DNA from: Deltaproteobacteria bacterium RBG_16_54_11
GTDB taxonomy: Bacteria; Desulfobacterota; B13-G15; RBG-16-54-18
Direction of reading: 5' to 3'
Assembly: GCA_001797905.1 (NCBI GenBank)
Contig: MGQS01000115.1
Location: 1,379 to 13,214, forward strand
Length of the DNA: 11,836 nucleotides
Shown here: positions 6,783 through 11,836 of the stretch, in pieces
How the letters are laid out: the number at the start of each line of letters is the position of its first letter
Numbering within the stretch: position 1 is the stretch's first letter
The notes under the pieces: model-generated
Told to the model about the DNA's origin: nothing
Database searches by the model: none
What the model saw: the letters and a program-made list of their open reading frames with translations, nothing else
Made by a program: the position numbers and the translations under genes

Positions 6783-8144
6783 ATGGGGGGTATTTTTAAA
6801 GCGTACGATATACGGGGCTCCTATCCCGATGAATTGGATGAGGCGATGGCACGGAAGATCGGTGCCGCCTTTGTCCACTTACTCAATGCCCGGAGCATTG
6901 TCGTCGGACGTGATATGCGGCTTTCGGGTTCAGCGCTTGCCAAGGCCTTTATAGAGGGGGCCATCTCATCAGGGGCATCAGTAACCGATGCCGGGATGAC
7001 CTCCACCCCCCTGCTCTATTACGCCATCATCGACGGGCGGTTTGATGGCGGGGTCATGGTGACGGCGTCCCATCTGCCCGGCCGGATGAATGGCCTCAAG
7101 CTCTGCAGGGGAGGGGCCATTGCCTTGAGCGCAGACCAGGGGTTGCCTGAGCTGGAGCATTTGGTCTATGAAGGGCTGCCTCTAGAGCAAGGCCACACCA
7201 CCAACGGTTCTTACCGGGAACTCGATATGTCGGACAGGTATATCGAAAGACTGCGCAGCTTTGTCCACAACCCCAGGCCATTAAAGATTGTTGTGGATGC
7301 GGGAAATGGCATGGCCGGGCCGGAGATATCCGCCTTGTTCAAGAGGGTTCCCTTGTGGACACTGATACCCCTGTATATGGAACCGGATGGGAGCTTTCCT
7401 CACCACATCGCCAATCCCCTCCTGCCGTCAGCCACCCGTGACTTGCAGGCCGCGGTCCGTCGCGAAAAAGCGGATATCGGCGTGGCCTTTGATGGAGACG
7501 TCGATCGCTGCGGCTTTATCGATGAAGAGGGAGAGCGAATCTCCGAGGACCTGGTGACGGCGCTCATCGCCGAATGCCTCCTGACAAAAAACCCGGGGGC
7601 AACGATCCTTTATGACCTGCGTTCAAGCCGCATTGTACCCGAGACCATTACCCGTCTGGGGGGAAAGGCGGTGCGAACTCGGGTAGGTCACGCCTTTATC
7701 AAGGCCACGATGAGAGAATTAAATGCCCTGTTTGCCGGAGAACTTTCCGGGCATTATTACTATCGGGATATGGGATTTACCGACAATGGCATCTTTACCA
7801 TGATTCAGATGCTGAACTTTCTGTCTTTGAAGCACAGCCCCCTTTCACACTTAATGCATCCTCTCCAAAAATATTACGCAACCGGAGAGATCAATATCCG
7901 GGTACAAGATAAAGAAGCCGTTTTTGCCGCCCTCGAAGCGAACTATAGAGATGCCAAGAAAGATCATCTGGATGGATTGAGCATAGATTATGATTCATGG
8001 CGGTTTAACCTCCGGGCATCCAACACAGAACCCCTCATGCGTCTGAACCTGGAAGCGAACGACGCAACCACCCGAGAAGAAAAGAAGAAGCAAATTCTTG
8101 GAACTATCGGCAAGGCCGATCCTTCTATGCAGGTTGAGCAATAG
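6783..8144 (+). CDS. Phosphoglucomutase/phosphomannomutase (alpha-D-phosphohexomutase)
   Basis: Encodes 453 residues, standard for the four-domain family. It interconverts hexose-1-phosphate and hexose-6-phosphate through a phosphoserine. Landmarks in order: FKAYDIRG (5-12), phosphoserine loop TASHLPGRMNG (94-104, S96), metal loop DGDVDR (237-242), sugar loop GELSGH (319-324) and the C-terminal phosphate-binding RASNTEP. The catalytic loop differs from the usual TASHNP: Leu replaces Asn, which I recall from a known TASHLP subgroup, so activity is expected. Lying 12 bp after glgP, its natural task is to convert the glucose-1-phosphate released there to glucose-6-phosphate. GELSGH does not cleanly separate glucose from mannose, so I withhold a symbol. 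Phosphoglucosamine mutase is unlikely because its typical active-site sequence is absent. Confidence 0.9.
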   Translation: MGGIFKAYDIRGSYPDELDEAMARKIGAAFVHLLNARSIVVGRDMRLSGSALAKAFIEGAISSGASVTDAGMTSTPLLYYAIIDGRFDGGVMVTASHLPGRMNGLKLCRGGAIALSADQGLPELEHLVYEGLPLEQGHTTNGSYRELDMSDRYIERLRSFVHNPRPLKIVVDAGNGMAGPEISALFKRVPLWTLIPLYMEPDGSFPHHIANPLLPSATRDLQAAVRREKADIGVAFDGDVDRCGFIDEEGERISEDLVTALIAECLLTKNPGATILYDLRSSRIVPETITRLGGKAVRTRVGHAFIKATMRELNALFAGELSGHYYYRDMGFTDNGIFTMIQMLNFLSLKHSPLSHLMHPLQKYYATGEINIRVQDKEAVFAALEANYRDAKKDHLDGLSIDYDSWRFNLRASNTEPLMRLNLEANDATTREEKKKQILGTIGKADPSMQVEQ

Positions 8145-8209
8145 AGGCATCATCCAAACTGCTCATTACAAAACGATGGAGACGATGAGTGAGGGATGTA
8201 CACCGGTTA

Positions 8210-8322
8210 TCGGGGCATATACAGGATTGCTCCTGCCCGAGCGCCCTCTCATGAGAGGGCATTAAGCTCCGGCACATGACGGACCGTCGCACGGTCTCTT
8301 CTCCCCCGTGCTTGAAGGCCGG
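8210..8322 (+). other. Cluster of stem-loops, possible structured RNA
   Basis: On the plus strand, stem 1 pairs 8210-8214 with 8236-8240 and, after a 7-base bulge, 8222-8226 with 8231-8235. Stem 2 is the perfect 18-base palindrome GCCCTCTCATGAGAGGGC at 8243-8260. Stem 3 pairs 8282-8287 with 8291-8296 over a CGC loop and is enclosed by a longer-range 5-bp pairing (8269-8273 with 8318-8322). Such density within 113 bases suggests an RNA element, either a 3' UTR structure of the glgP-mutase transcript or an independent small RNA. No known riboswitch consensus is recognised. Confidence 0.35.
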
Positions 8323-8366
8323 CTCTACCGTTCCGATTGGGATAGGGTGAGGATGTATTTAGTGTG

Positions 8367-8394
8367 TTCAAATTCACGGAAGATATGCTATTAT
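8367..8394 (+). promoter_or_regulatory. Possible promoter for lysE
   Basis: TTCAAA (8367-8372, four of six matches to -35) is separated by 16 bases from TATTAT (8389-8394, five of six to -10). Initiation near 8401 would give a leader of about 125 bases before the ATG at 8528 containing a palindrome and a hairpin. TTGACG at 8416-8421 looks like a -35 but has TATAGT only nine bases after it, so I prefer the upstream pair. Confidence 0.35.
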
Positions 8395-8435
8395 TCTCAC
8401 GGTTCAGCATGTTTATTGACGGGGGATTGTTATAG

Positions 8436-8448
8436 TCAACAGTGTTGA
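8436..8448. promoter_or_regulatory. Operator-like perfect palindrome upstream of lysE
   Basis: TCAACA-G-TGTTGA is a perfect inverted repeat with a single central base, about 80 bp upstream of lysE and about 42 bp after the possible -10. A TTGAC at 8416-8420 can also pair with GTCAA at 8435-8439. Half-site shape and spacing fit a dimeric repressor or activator site, and LysE-type exporters are commonly controlled by a ligand-sensing regulator. No regulator gene is in the window, so the assignment is tentative. Confidence 0.35.
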
Positions 8449-8476
8449 GATCAGTTTACCTGGAACTCTTGGAAAA

Positions 8477-8506
8477 TACAGATATTTTCGCAAGAAAATC
8501 TCTGTA
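8477..8506 (+). promoter_or_regulatory. GNRA-capped hairpin in the lysE leader
   Basis: Bases 8477-8482 pair with 8501-8506, there is one T/C mismatch, then 8484-8489 pair with 8494-8499, capped by GCAA (8490-8493), a GNRA tetraloop. The stem ends about 12 bases before the AGGA ribosome-binding site (8518-8521) of the lysE gene. It could stabilise the mRNA or influence initiation. Confidence 0.45.
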
Positions 8507-8527
8507 GGATGATAGCCAGGAAGATAG

Positions 8528-9172
8528 ATGGATACCTTTTTATTACTGCTCGTAATATATAGTCTCGGTTTCTTAAGCGCCATTCCTATTGGGCCGTCCC
8601 AGATCGAGATTGCAAAACGCTCCTTGCATAATCACCTTTGGGCTGCCGTGATGGTAGTGTTTGGTTCTCTTTCTTCCGATTTTATGTATGGCGTTATCGC
8701 TTTATTCGGGGTAGCCCCCTTTTTTAGCAACCAAAAAGCCGTCGCTATCTTTGAGCTCTGCGGCGCGGTCATCCTCTGGATTTTGGCGTTCTTCACCTTG
8801 AGGGAAGGAACCAGGCCGCATCTCCTGAAGTTTACCCCTTCTTTTCTGAAGAGCAGACGTATAGCATTTATCACCGGTTTCTCGCTTTCGGTAGTCAACC
8901 CCATGATGATCTTCTGGTGGCTCGTCGGCGTTCAAATTGTGAGGCATTTAAATCTGGTTGATACATTTACTCCCGTCCTTTCCCTCTTCTTTGTCTTGTG
9001 CGGGGCCTTGGGGCTCGCAACGTATTTAACGGCTCTAGCCGTTGCCCTGCATTGGGCTAAAAAGTTTTTTTCGAACAAGGTTATGCAGAAGATCTATATA
9101 GTGCTCGGGCTTGTGCTCATCCTGTTATCTCTGTATTTTCTTATTAATTCATTACGGATTTTGTGTTGTTAG
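8528..9172 (+). CDS. LysE/RhtB-family amino acid exporter
   Basis: Encodes 214 residues, typical for the LysE superfamily (about 190-230). About six hydrophobic segments are visible, near 3-20, 36-62, 72-90, 112-135, 148-176 and 187-208. The N-terminal motif AIPIGPSQIEIAKRSL (18-33) corresponds to the conserved PxGP signature, and VVNPMMIFWW (122-131) to the conserved N-P segment. Such proteins export amino acids or related small solutes from cytoplasm to periplasm. Substrate cannot be read from sequence. AGGA six bases upstream supports the ATG at 8528. It stands alone, with a structured leader upstream and a possible terminator hairpin 14 bp downstream. It ends with two cysteines, which is unusual but has no evident meaning. 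Confidence 0.85.
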   Translation: MDTFLLLLVIYSLGFLSAIPIGPSQIEIAKRSLHNHLWAAVMVVFGSLSSDFMYGVIALFGVAPFFSNQKAVAIFELCGAVILWILAFFTLREGTRPHLLKFTPSFLKSRRIAFITGFSLSVVNPMMIFWWLVGVQIVRHLNLVDTFTPVLSLFFVLCGALGLATYLTALAVALHWAKKFFSNKVMQKIYIVLGLVLILLSLYFLINSLRILCC

Positions 9173-9186
9173 CTTTTTCCGGCGCC

Positions 9187-9213
9187 GGATCGCTTCAGTC
9201 TGAAAAGCGATCC
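9187..9213 (+). terminator. Stem-loop after lysE, possible terminator
   Basis: GGATCGCTT (9187-9195) pairs perfectly with AAGCGATCC (9205-9213) across a nine-base loop, 14 bp after the lysE stop. There is no T-run directly after it (CCCTCGCG follows), so intrinsic termination is uncertain; it may serve as a 3' stabilising stem. Confidence 0.4.
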
Positions 9214-9260
9214 CCTCGCGAGAATTATTTCCACTATTGTTTGAAATGGCGTCCTTCGGA

Positions 9261-9293
9261 GGAAATGATTTTCATATAGACACAATGATTTCC
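9261..9293. repeat. Imperfect inverted repeat upstream of the DedA gene
   Basis: GGAAATGATT (9261-9270) and AATGATTTCC (9284-9293) form a nine-of-ten inverted repeat around 13 bases. It lies 22 bp before the DedA start codon, where a promoter or ribosome-binding site would be expected but no convincing Shine-Dalgarno is visible. It may be an operator or a leader hairpin. Confidence 0.35.
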
Positions 9294-9315
9294 CCCCATA
9301 GATGTCTAACGATCC

Positions 9316-9939
9316 ATGATTCCATTCGAAACCCTTCTGCAAACGTACGGTTATTGGGCTATTTTAATAGGCACCTTCGCCGAGGGTGAGACTATTTTAA
9401 TACTGGGAGGCTTCGCGGCAAAGCTCGGATATCTGGCCTTGCCGTGGGTGATCCTCGCCGCGTTTATCGGCAGTCTCTGCGGGGACCAGCTGTTTTTTTA
9501 CTTGGGCCGCGCCCATAGCCAGAGGTTCCTGGCCGGGCGCCCCCTGTGGAATGAACGGGTCCATAAAGCACAACGGCTGCTTGAGCGATTTCAAACCCCG
9601 CTGATCCTCGGATTCCGGTTTCTCTACGGGCTGCGTACGGTAACACCCTTTGTCATCGGCATGAGCTCGGTTCCGACAAGACGATTTATTTTCCTCAATA
9701 CAATCAGCGCATTGATTTGGGCTATCGTCGTAGGGACCGGCGGCTATCTCTTCGGCAATATCCTGGAAATTGTACTAGGAGACATCAAGCGCTATGAACG
9801 TGTTATTCTCGGGGCAATAGCTGTAATCGGCACTGCGTTTTGGGTTGTACATCGTTACCGGCACAGGGAAAAAAGAGTCCCGCCCTGTCGCAGAGCGACA
9901 GAGCAGGCCGTACCGACTCATCGCCGGATCATTAGTTGA
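9316..9939 (+). CDS. DedA-family membrane protein, YohD-like
   Basis: Encodes 207 residues, normal for DedA (about 190-220). Landmarks: YGYWAILIGTFAEGETILIL (11-30) with E23 and E25, IGSLCGDQLFFYLGR (51-65), and the family core FRFLYGLRTVTPFVIGMS (100-117) followed by FLNTISALIW (126-135). From memory the closest pattern is E. coli YohD. DedA proteins sit in the inner membrane; several are implicated in polyprenyl-phosphate or phospholipid recycling and in proton-motive-force homeostasis, but YohD's own role is unclear. The C-terminal 25 residues are basic and cytosolic-looking, coded partly by an inverted repeat. An in-frame stop lies three codons upstream, so ATG 9316 is the first possible start, yet its ribosome-binding site is poor. 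The next gene is convergent, with a 73-bp gap. Confidence 0.85.
   Translation: MIPFETLLQTYGYWAILIGTFAEGETILILGGFAAKLGYLALPWVILAAFIGSLCGDQLFFYLGRAHSQRFLAGRPLWNERVHKAQRLLERFQTPLILGFRFLYGLRTVTPFVIGMSSVPTRRFIFLNTISALIWAIVVGTGGYLFGNILEIVLGDIKRYERVILGAIAVIGTAFWVVHRYRHREKRVPPCRRATEQAVPTHRRIIS
9885..9901. repeat. Inverted repeat inside the 3' end of the DedA gene
   Basis: CTGTCGC (9885-9891) and GCGACAG (9895-9901) form a perfect 7-bp stem around AGA within the last codons of the DedA gene. It encodes part of the poorly conserved basic tail. It could be a weak stem near the transcript end or a remnant of a short repeat. Confidence 0.4.
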
Positions 9940-10012
9940 CAGGAAAAGGATGCAGGAAGAGGCTCCCGCGGCCTGGATCAAGCCCTCGGCGGAAAGCATA
10001 GCCGGGAAGGCC

Positions 10013-10735
10013 TTAGACGTCGCGTCGGCGCGGAGTTTTCAGGGCGAGGCCTTCCATCAAATCTGTCTGGATAGCCTGGATCTCCAAAAGCCTCTGCCAC
10101 TGATGCCTCAGGAGGTGGTCCATTTTTTCGTGCAGCTGGCGTATCTCCAACTCTGCTTTGAGGTTTATCAGATAATCATGTTGGGAGCGCAATCGATCCT
10201 TATCCTCTTGGCGGTTTTGGCTCATCATAATGATGGGCGCTTGCATGGCAGCGAGACACGAAAGGACCAGGTTAAGCAGAATATAGGGGTATGGGTCGAA
10301 TGGTTTCCAAATGAATACGGCGGTGTTTATGGCAATCCATACAAAGAGCACGACAGCAAAGATGCTGATGAAACGCCAGCTCCCTCCGAATGCAGCGAAC
10401 CTGTCAGCCAGCCGTGCCCCGCGTGTCAACTGCTCCTCAAATTCGATGTTGATGTTCTTGGCTAGCAGTTTTTCCTTTCTCAGGCTCTTCATAACCTGTT
10501 CCTCTAATGTCGAAATCTCGCCCTTCTCCGCCTCAAGAATAGTGCGGACATATTCCGCTTTGAAATGATTCAGGTCATCGAGACAGATGAAGCCATCGGA
10601 TGACCAATCAGGATGGTTCTTGATAATTATCTCAACGATAGGGTCGCGGACCAGTGTTCCCGGCAAAACCTCGTTGAGCGCTTTTCGCTTTTTGCAAATC
10701 TGGCAAACGGCTGTATTATGCGATTTTTTTGTCAT
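10013..10735 (-). CDS. DUF1003 membrane protein with N-terminal cysteine motif
   Basis: Encodes 240 residues. The DUF1003 core is clear: RLADRFAAFGGSWRFI (108-123), a TM helix at about 121-143, FDPYPYILLNLVLSCLAAMQ (146-165) with a second TM helix to about 172, then MSQNRQEDKDRLRSQHDYLI (171-190) and a charged coiled-coil-like tail (190-222). The N-terminus carries CQIC (C11, C14) and C51 before a predicted helical region, suggesting a small metal site. DUF1003 has no established function, although members are widespread two-TM inner-membrane proteins. Upstream on the minus strand, a G-rich GGGGGG six bases before the ATG serves as ribosome-binding site; the earlier ATG in that leader is out of frame. 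It is convergent with the DedA gene, and I see no clear shared terminator. Confidence 0.88.
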   Translation of the reverse strand: MTKKSHNTAVCQICKKRKALNEVLPGTLVRDPIVEIIIKNHPDWSSDGFICLDDLNHFKAEYVRTILEAEKGEISTLEEQVMKSLRKEKLLAKNINIEFEEQLTRGARLADRFAAFGGSWRFISIFAVVLFVWIAINTAVFIWKPFDPYPYILLNLVLSCLAAMQAPIIMMSQNRQEDKDRLRSQHDYLINLKAELEIRQLHEKMDHLLRHQWQRLLEIQAIQTDLMEGLALKTPRRRDV

Positions 10736-10889
10736 TTCATCCCCCCTTCAATGTCTTATCCTTTCTATAGGCATATATAACCCATTGATGCGCTCTCACG
10801 TTTGTTAGAGTATCAAGAGTGGTTTGCGTGTCAAATCGAAATTATGGGGCATGGCCTGGGAGAATAACGCGCCGGGGCCTTCGACTTTT

Positions 10890-10903
10890 TTCGCGTACGC
10901 GAA
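10890..10903. promoter_or_regulatory. Perfect 14-bp palindrome, possible regulator site
   Basis: TTCGCGTACGCGAA is an exact palindrome about 155 bp upstream of the DUF1003 start. It is preceded on the plus strand by a run of six T (10886-10891, overlapping the palindrome edge). A perfectly symmetric site with CG-rich centre suits a dimeric DNA-binding protein, but no partner regulator is present in the window. Confidence 0.35.
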
Positions 10904-10955
10904 GCAAGCGGTCAGGGTGAATTATAACGAAACTATGCGGGCCTGTTTCATTACA

Positions 10956-11022
10956 GGAGGGGGAGTGTCTGTTCATCAAATATCCGCTCAATTCTGAAGT
11001 AATCCCTCATACTCCCCCCTCC
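10956..11022 (-). repeat. Long-range inverted repeat just downstream of the cytochrome gene
   Basis: GGAGGGGGAGT (10956-10966) and ACTCCCCCCTCC (11011-11022) are complementary apart from one bulged base, with a 44-base spacer. The right arm starts 14 bases after the cytochrome stop on the minus strand. Nested small stems occur on each side: CCTGT/ACAGG (10942-10957) and CCCTC/GAGGG (11017-11030), which would compete with the long pairing. No T-run follows on the minus strand, so this is a candidate 3' structure rather than a standard intrinsic terminator. Confidence 0.4.
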
Positions 11023-11036
11023 GTCGAGGGCCCGGC

Positions 11037-11836
11037 CTATCTTTCAAATCGCCCTGGAAATCTTTTATAGATATAGGATTTCTGATCCTTCTGTAGCTTT
11101 GCTGCTTCTTGATTAATCCTGATGAAACGGTGCTTCAGCTCATAAAAGCCGTGCCACCAGGCGTAATCAGGCGCCATCATGGCGGCGCCCATCCGGGCCC
11201 TGCGCCCTTCATGGTGCCAGAGTTCGTAAAACTCCCATTCGAGCTCTTCATCAAAGTAGCTGCGGTTTGAGAGAAGGCCGGCTTTGTAAAGGGAATCCAT
11301 CAATCCCTTTATCGGTTTGAAATAGTTGTCGTTGTAATTGATCACTACCTGATCCAGGTTGAAAAAATGGGCATCGACCCACTCCCGGGCATGGCACTGC
11401 AGGCAGACCTTCTTCATTTTCTCACGTCCCGTTTTCCATGCCGTATGTGAGGGGAAGGGCGCGAATTCGCTCGGACGAACAGTCAACGGGGCCTGCAGCT
11501 CCCAGGAAAGCCTCTCGGTGACGTCGTGCGTTACAGGCACATCAATAGCAGCCGACATATGACACGCTGCACAGGTCGGCGCCCGGTAATCCCTCCCTGC
11601 CTGCCAGCGCCGATCATCGGGAAGCCAGTTCCAGGTTGCGCCCTCGGCATGGTAGATCGTCCCGTGCTTGGATTCATTATAGATCTCTATCTGGGGGTGA
11701 TCCGGCCCGAGATGGCACTGGTCGCAGGCCTCGGGCCTTCTCGCCTCAGCGATGGAGAACTTGTGTCTGGTGTGGCAGCTGCTGCAGCTGCCGAGGCTGT
11801 CGTCAGGATTTTTTCTCCCCACGCCGACGTTGGGCC
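11037..11836 (-). CDS. Hydroxylamine oxidoreductase-like multiheme cytochrome c (partial, N-terminus beyond window)
   Basis: The frame is open through the window edge, so this is the C-terminal about 266 residues of a larger protein. Counting from the in-frame GTG at 11822, it shows four heme-binding motifs: CSSCH (13-17), CDQCH (33-37), CAACH (84-88) and CLQCH (140-144). The segment CHTRHKFSIAEARRPEAC followed by GPDHPQIEIYNESKHG, and the later ELWHHEGRRARMGAAMMAPDY, closely resemble the octaheme HAO family, so four more hemes and the signal peptide should lie outside. HAO relatives act in the periplasm and oxidise hydroxylamine or hydrazine, or reduce nitrite. The P460 cross-linking tyrosine lies in the post-heme C-terminal region in true oxidases; Y220 in APDY is one candidate but I cannot confirm it. 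No membrane segment is seen at the C-terminus. The internal GTG is not the real start. Confidence 0.85.
   Translation of the reverse strand, partial: PNVGVGRKNPDDSLGSCSSCHTRHKFSIAEARRPEACDQCHLGPDHPQIEIYNESKHGTIYHAEGATWNWLPDDRRWQAGRDYRAPTCAACHMSAAIDVPVTHDVTERLSWELQAPLTVRPSEFAPFPSHTAWKTGREKMKKVCLQCHAREWVDAHFFNLDQVVINYNDNYFKPIKGLMDSLYKAGLLSNRSYFDEELEWEFYELWHHEGRRARMGAAMMAPDYAWWHGFYELKHRFIRINQEAAKLQKDQKSYIYKRFPGRFER

Larger units (their letters stand above)
8145..8527. other. Gene-free, hairpin-rich region between the mutase and lysE genes
   Basis: I see no gene in these 383 bp. The left half (8210-8322) holds consecutive stem-loops: TCGGG/CCCGA around CAGGA/TCCTG (8210-8240), the perfect palindrome at 8243-8260, and GACCGT/ACGGTC (8282-8296) enclosed by CCGGC (8269-8273) and GCCGG (8318-8322). 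None is followed by a T-run, so they are not classical intrinsic terminators, though one may end the glgP transcript. The right half holds a possible promoter, an operator-like palindrome and a GNRA-capped hairpin leading into lysE. The region is visibly more AT-rich from about 8345 on. Confidence 0.6.
10736..11036. other. Gene-free region between the cytochrome stop and the DUF1003 start
   Basis: These 301 bp hold the leader of the DUF1003 gene (minus strand) and the 3' flank of the cytochrome gene. A TA-rich stretch at about 10770-10780 (TATATA on either strand) could be a -10 for DUF1003, without a convincing -35. Further features are a 14-bp palindrome (10890-10903) and a long inverted repeat (10956-11022). 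No gene is supported. Confidence 0.5.

Noticed and set aside
8243..8260. Intrinsic terminator for the glgP-mutase operon
   Set aside because: Perfect stem but no T-run after it (ATTAAGC follows) and nearly 100 bp from the stop; kept only as a structural feature.
8416..8436. TTGACG plus TATAGT as the lysE promoter
   Set aside because: The hexamers are only nine bases apart, too close for sigma70.
9845..10465. Plus-strand open frame crossing the DedA tail into DUF1003
   Set aside because: Overlaps the DedA 3' end out of frame and lies antisense to a clear DUF1003 gene.

Overview
The window looks like chromosomal DNA from an anaerobic or facultatively anaerobic Gram-negative bacterium. It is GC-rich on the left and more AT-rich around 8.1-10 kb. 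A deltaproteobacterial or related lineage would fit a Tat-exported DUF362 protein next to a NapH-like membrane iron-sulfur protein, and a hydroxylamine-oxidoreductase-like multiheme cytochrome c. This taxonomic guess is inference from gene content only.

Layout. (1) Positions 1-1263, minus strand: a NapH-like 4Fe-4S membrane protein, cut by the window edge, lies downstream of a Tat-signal DUF362 protein and probably starts at a rare ATT codon. (2) 1264-1568: a divergent promoter region with a sigma70-type promoter on each strand and, between them, a 77-bp inverted-pair repeat element. (3) 1569-4556, plus strand: a tightly coupled four-gene operon in which every junction is a 4-base start/stop overlap. 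It holds an MTAP/MTIP-type nucleoside phosphorylase, an MTA/SAH deaminase (mtaD), a Mut7-C PIN-like/zinc-ribbon protein and the 16S rRNA methyltransferase rsmD. (4) 4638-8144, plus strand: alpha-glucan phosphorylase (glgP) and a phosphogluco/phosphomannomutase. (5) 8145-8527: a 383-bp gene-free stretch unusually rich in hairpins and palindromes, leading into a LysE-family exporter (8528-9172). (6) 9316-9939: a YohD-like DedA membrane protein, convergent with a DUF1003 membrane protein (10013-10735, minus). (7) 10736-11036: a gene-free stretch with a 14-bp perfect palindrome and a long inverted repeat just after the stop of a partial HAO-like multiheme cytochrome c (11037 to the window edge, minus).

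How the genes work together. Phosphorylase plus deaminase make a plausible deaminate-first route for methylthioadenosine: MTA to methylthioinosine, then to hypoxanthine and methylthioribose-1-phosphate. The phosphorylase carries Asn (N197) where adenine-specific MTAP has Asp, which agrees with a 6-oxopurine substrate. GlgP plus the mutase take stored glucan through glucose-1-phosphate to glucose-6-phosphate. The Fe-S/DUF362 pair and the HAO-like cytochrome suggest periplasmic redox chemistry, but nothing links them directly.

I did not find CRISPR arrays, tRNA or rRNA genes, transposases or phage genes. The most noteworthy items are the inferred MTI route with its altered phosphate-binding loop, the Mut7-C gene translationally coupled into that operon, the hairpin cluster with an operator-like palindrome before lysE, the ATT start, and the HAO-like cytochrome. 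Most gene assignments belong to known families; the novel part, if any, lies in the combinations and the noncoding structure.
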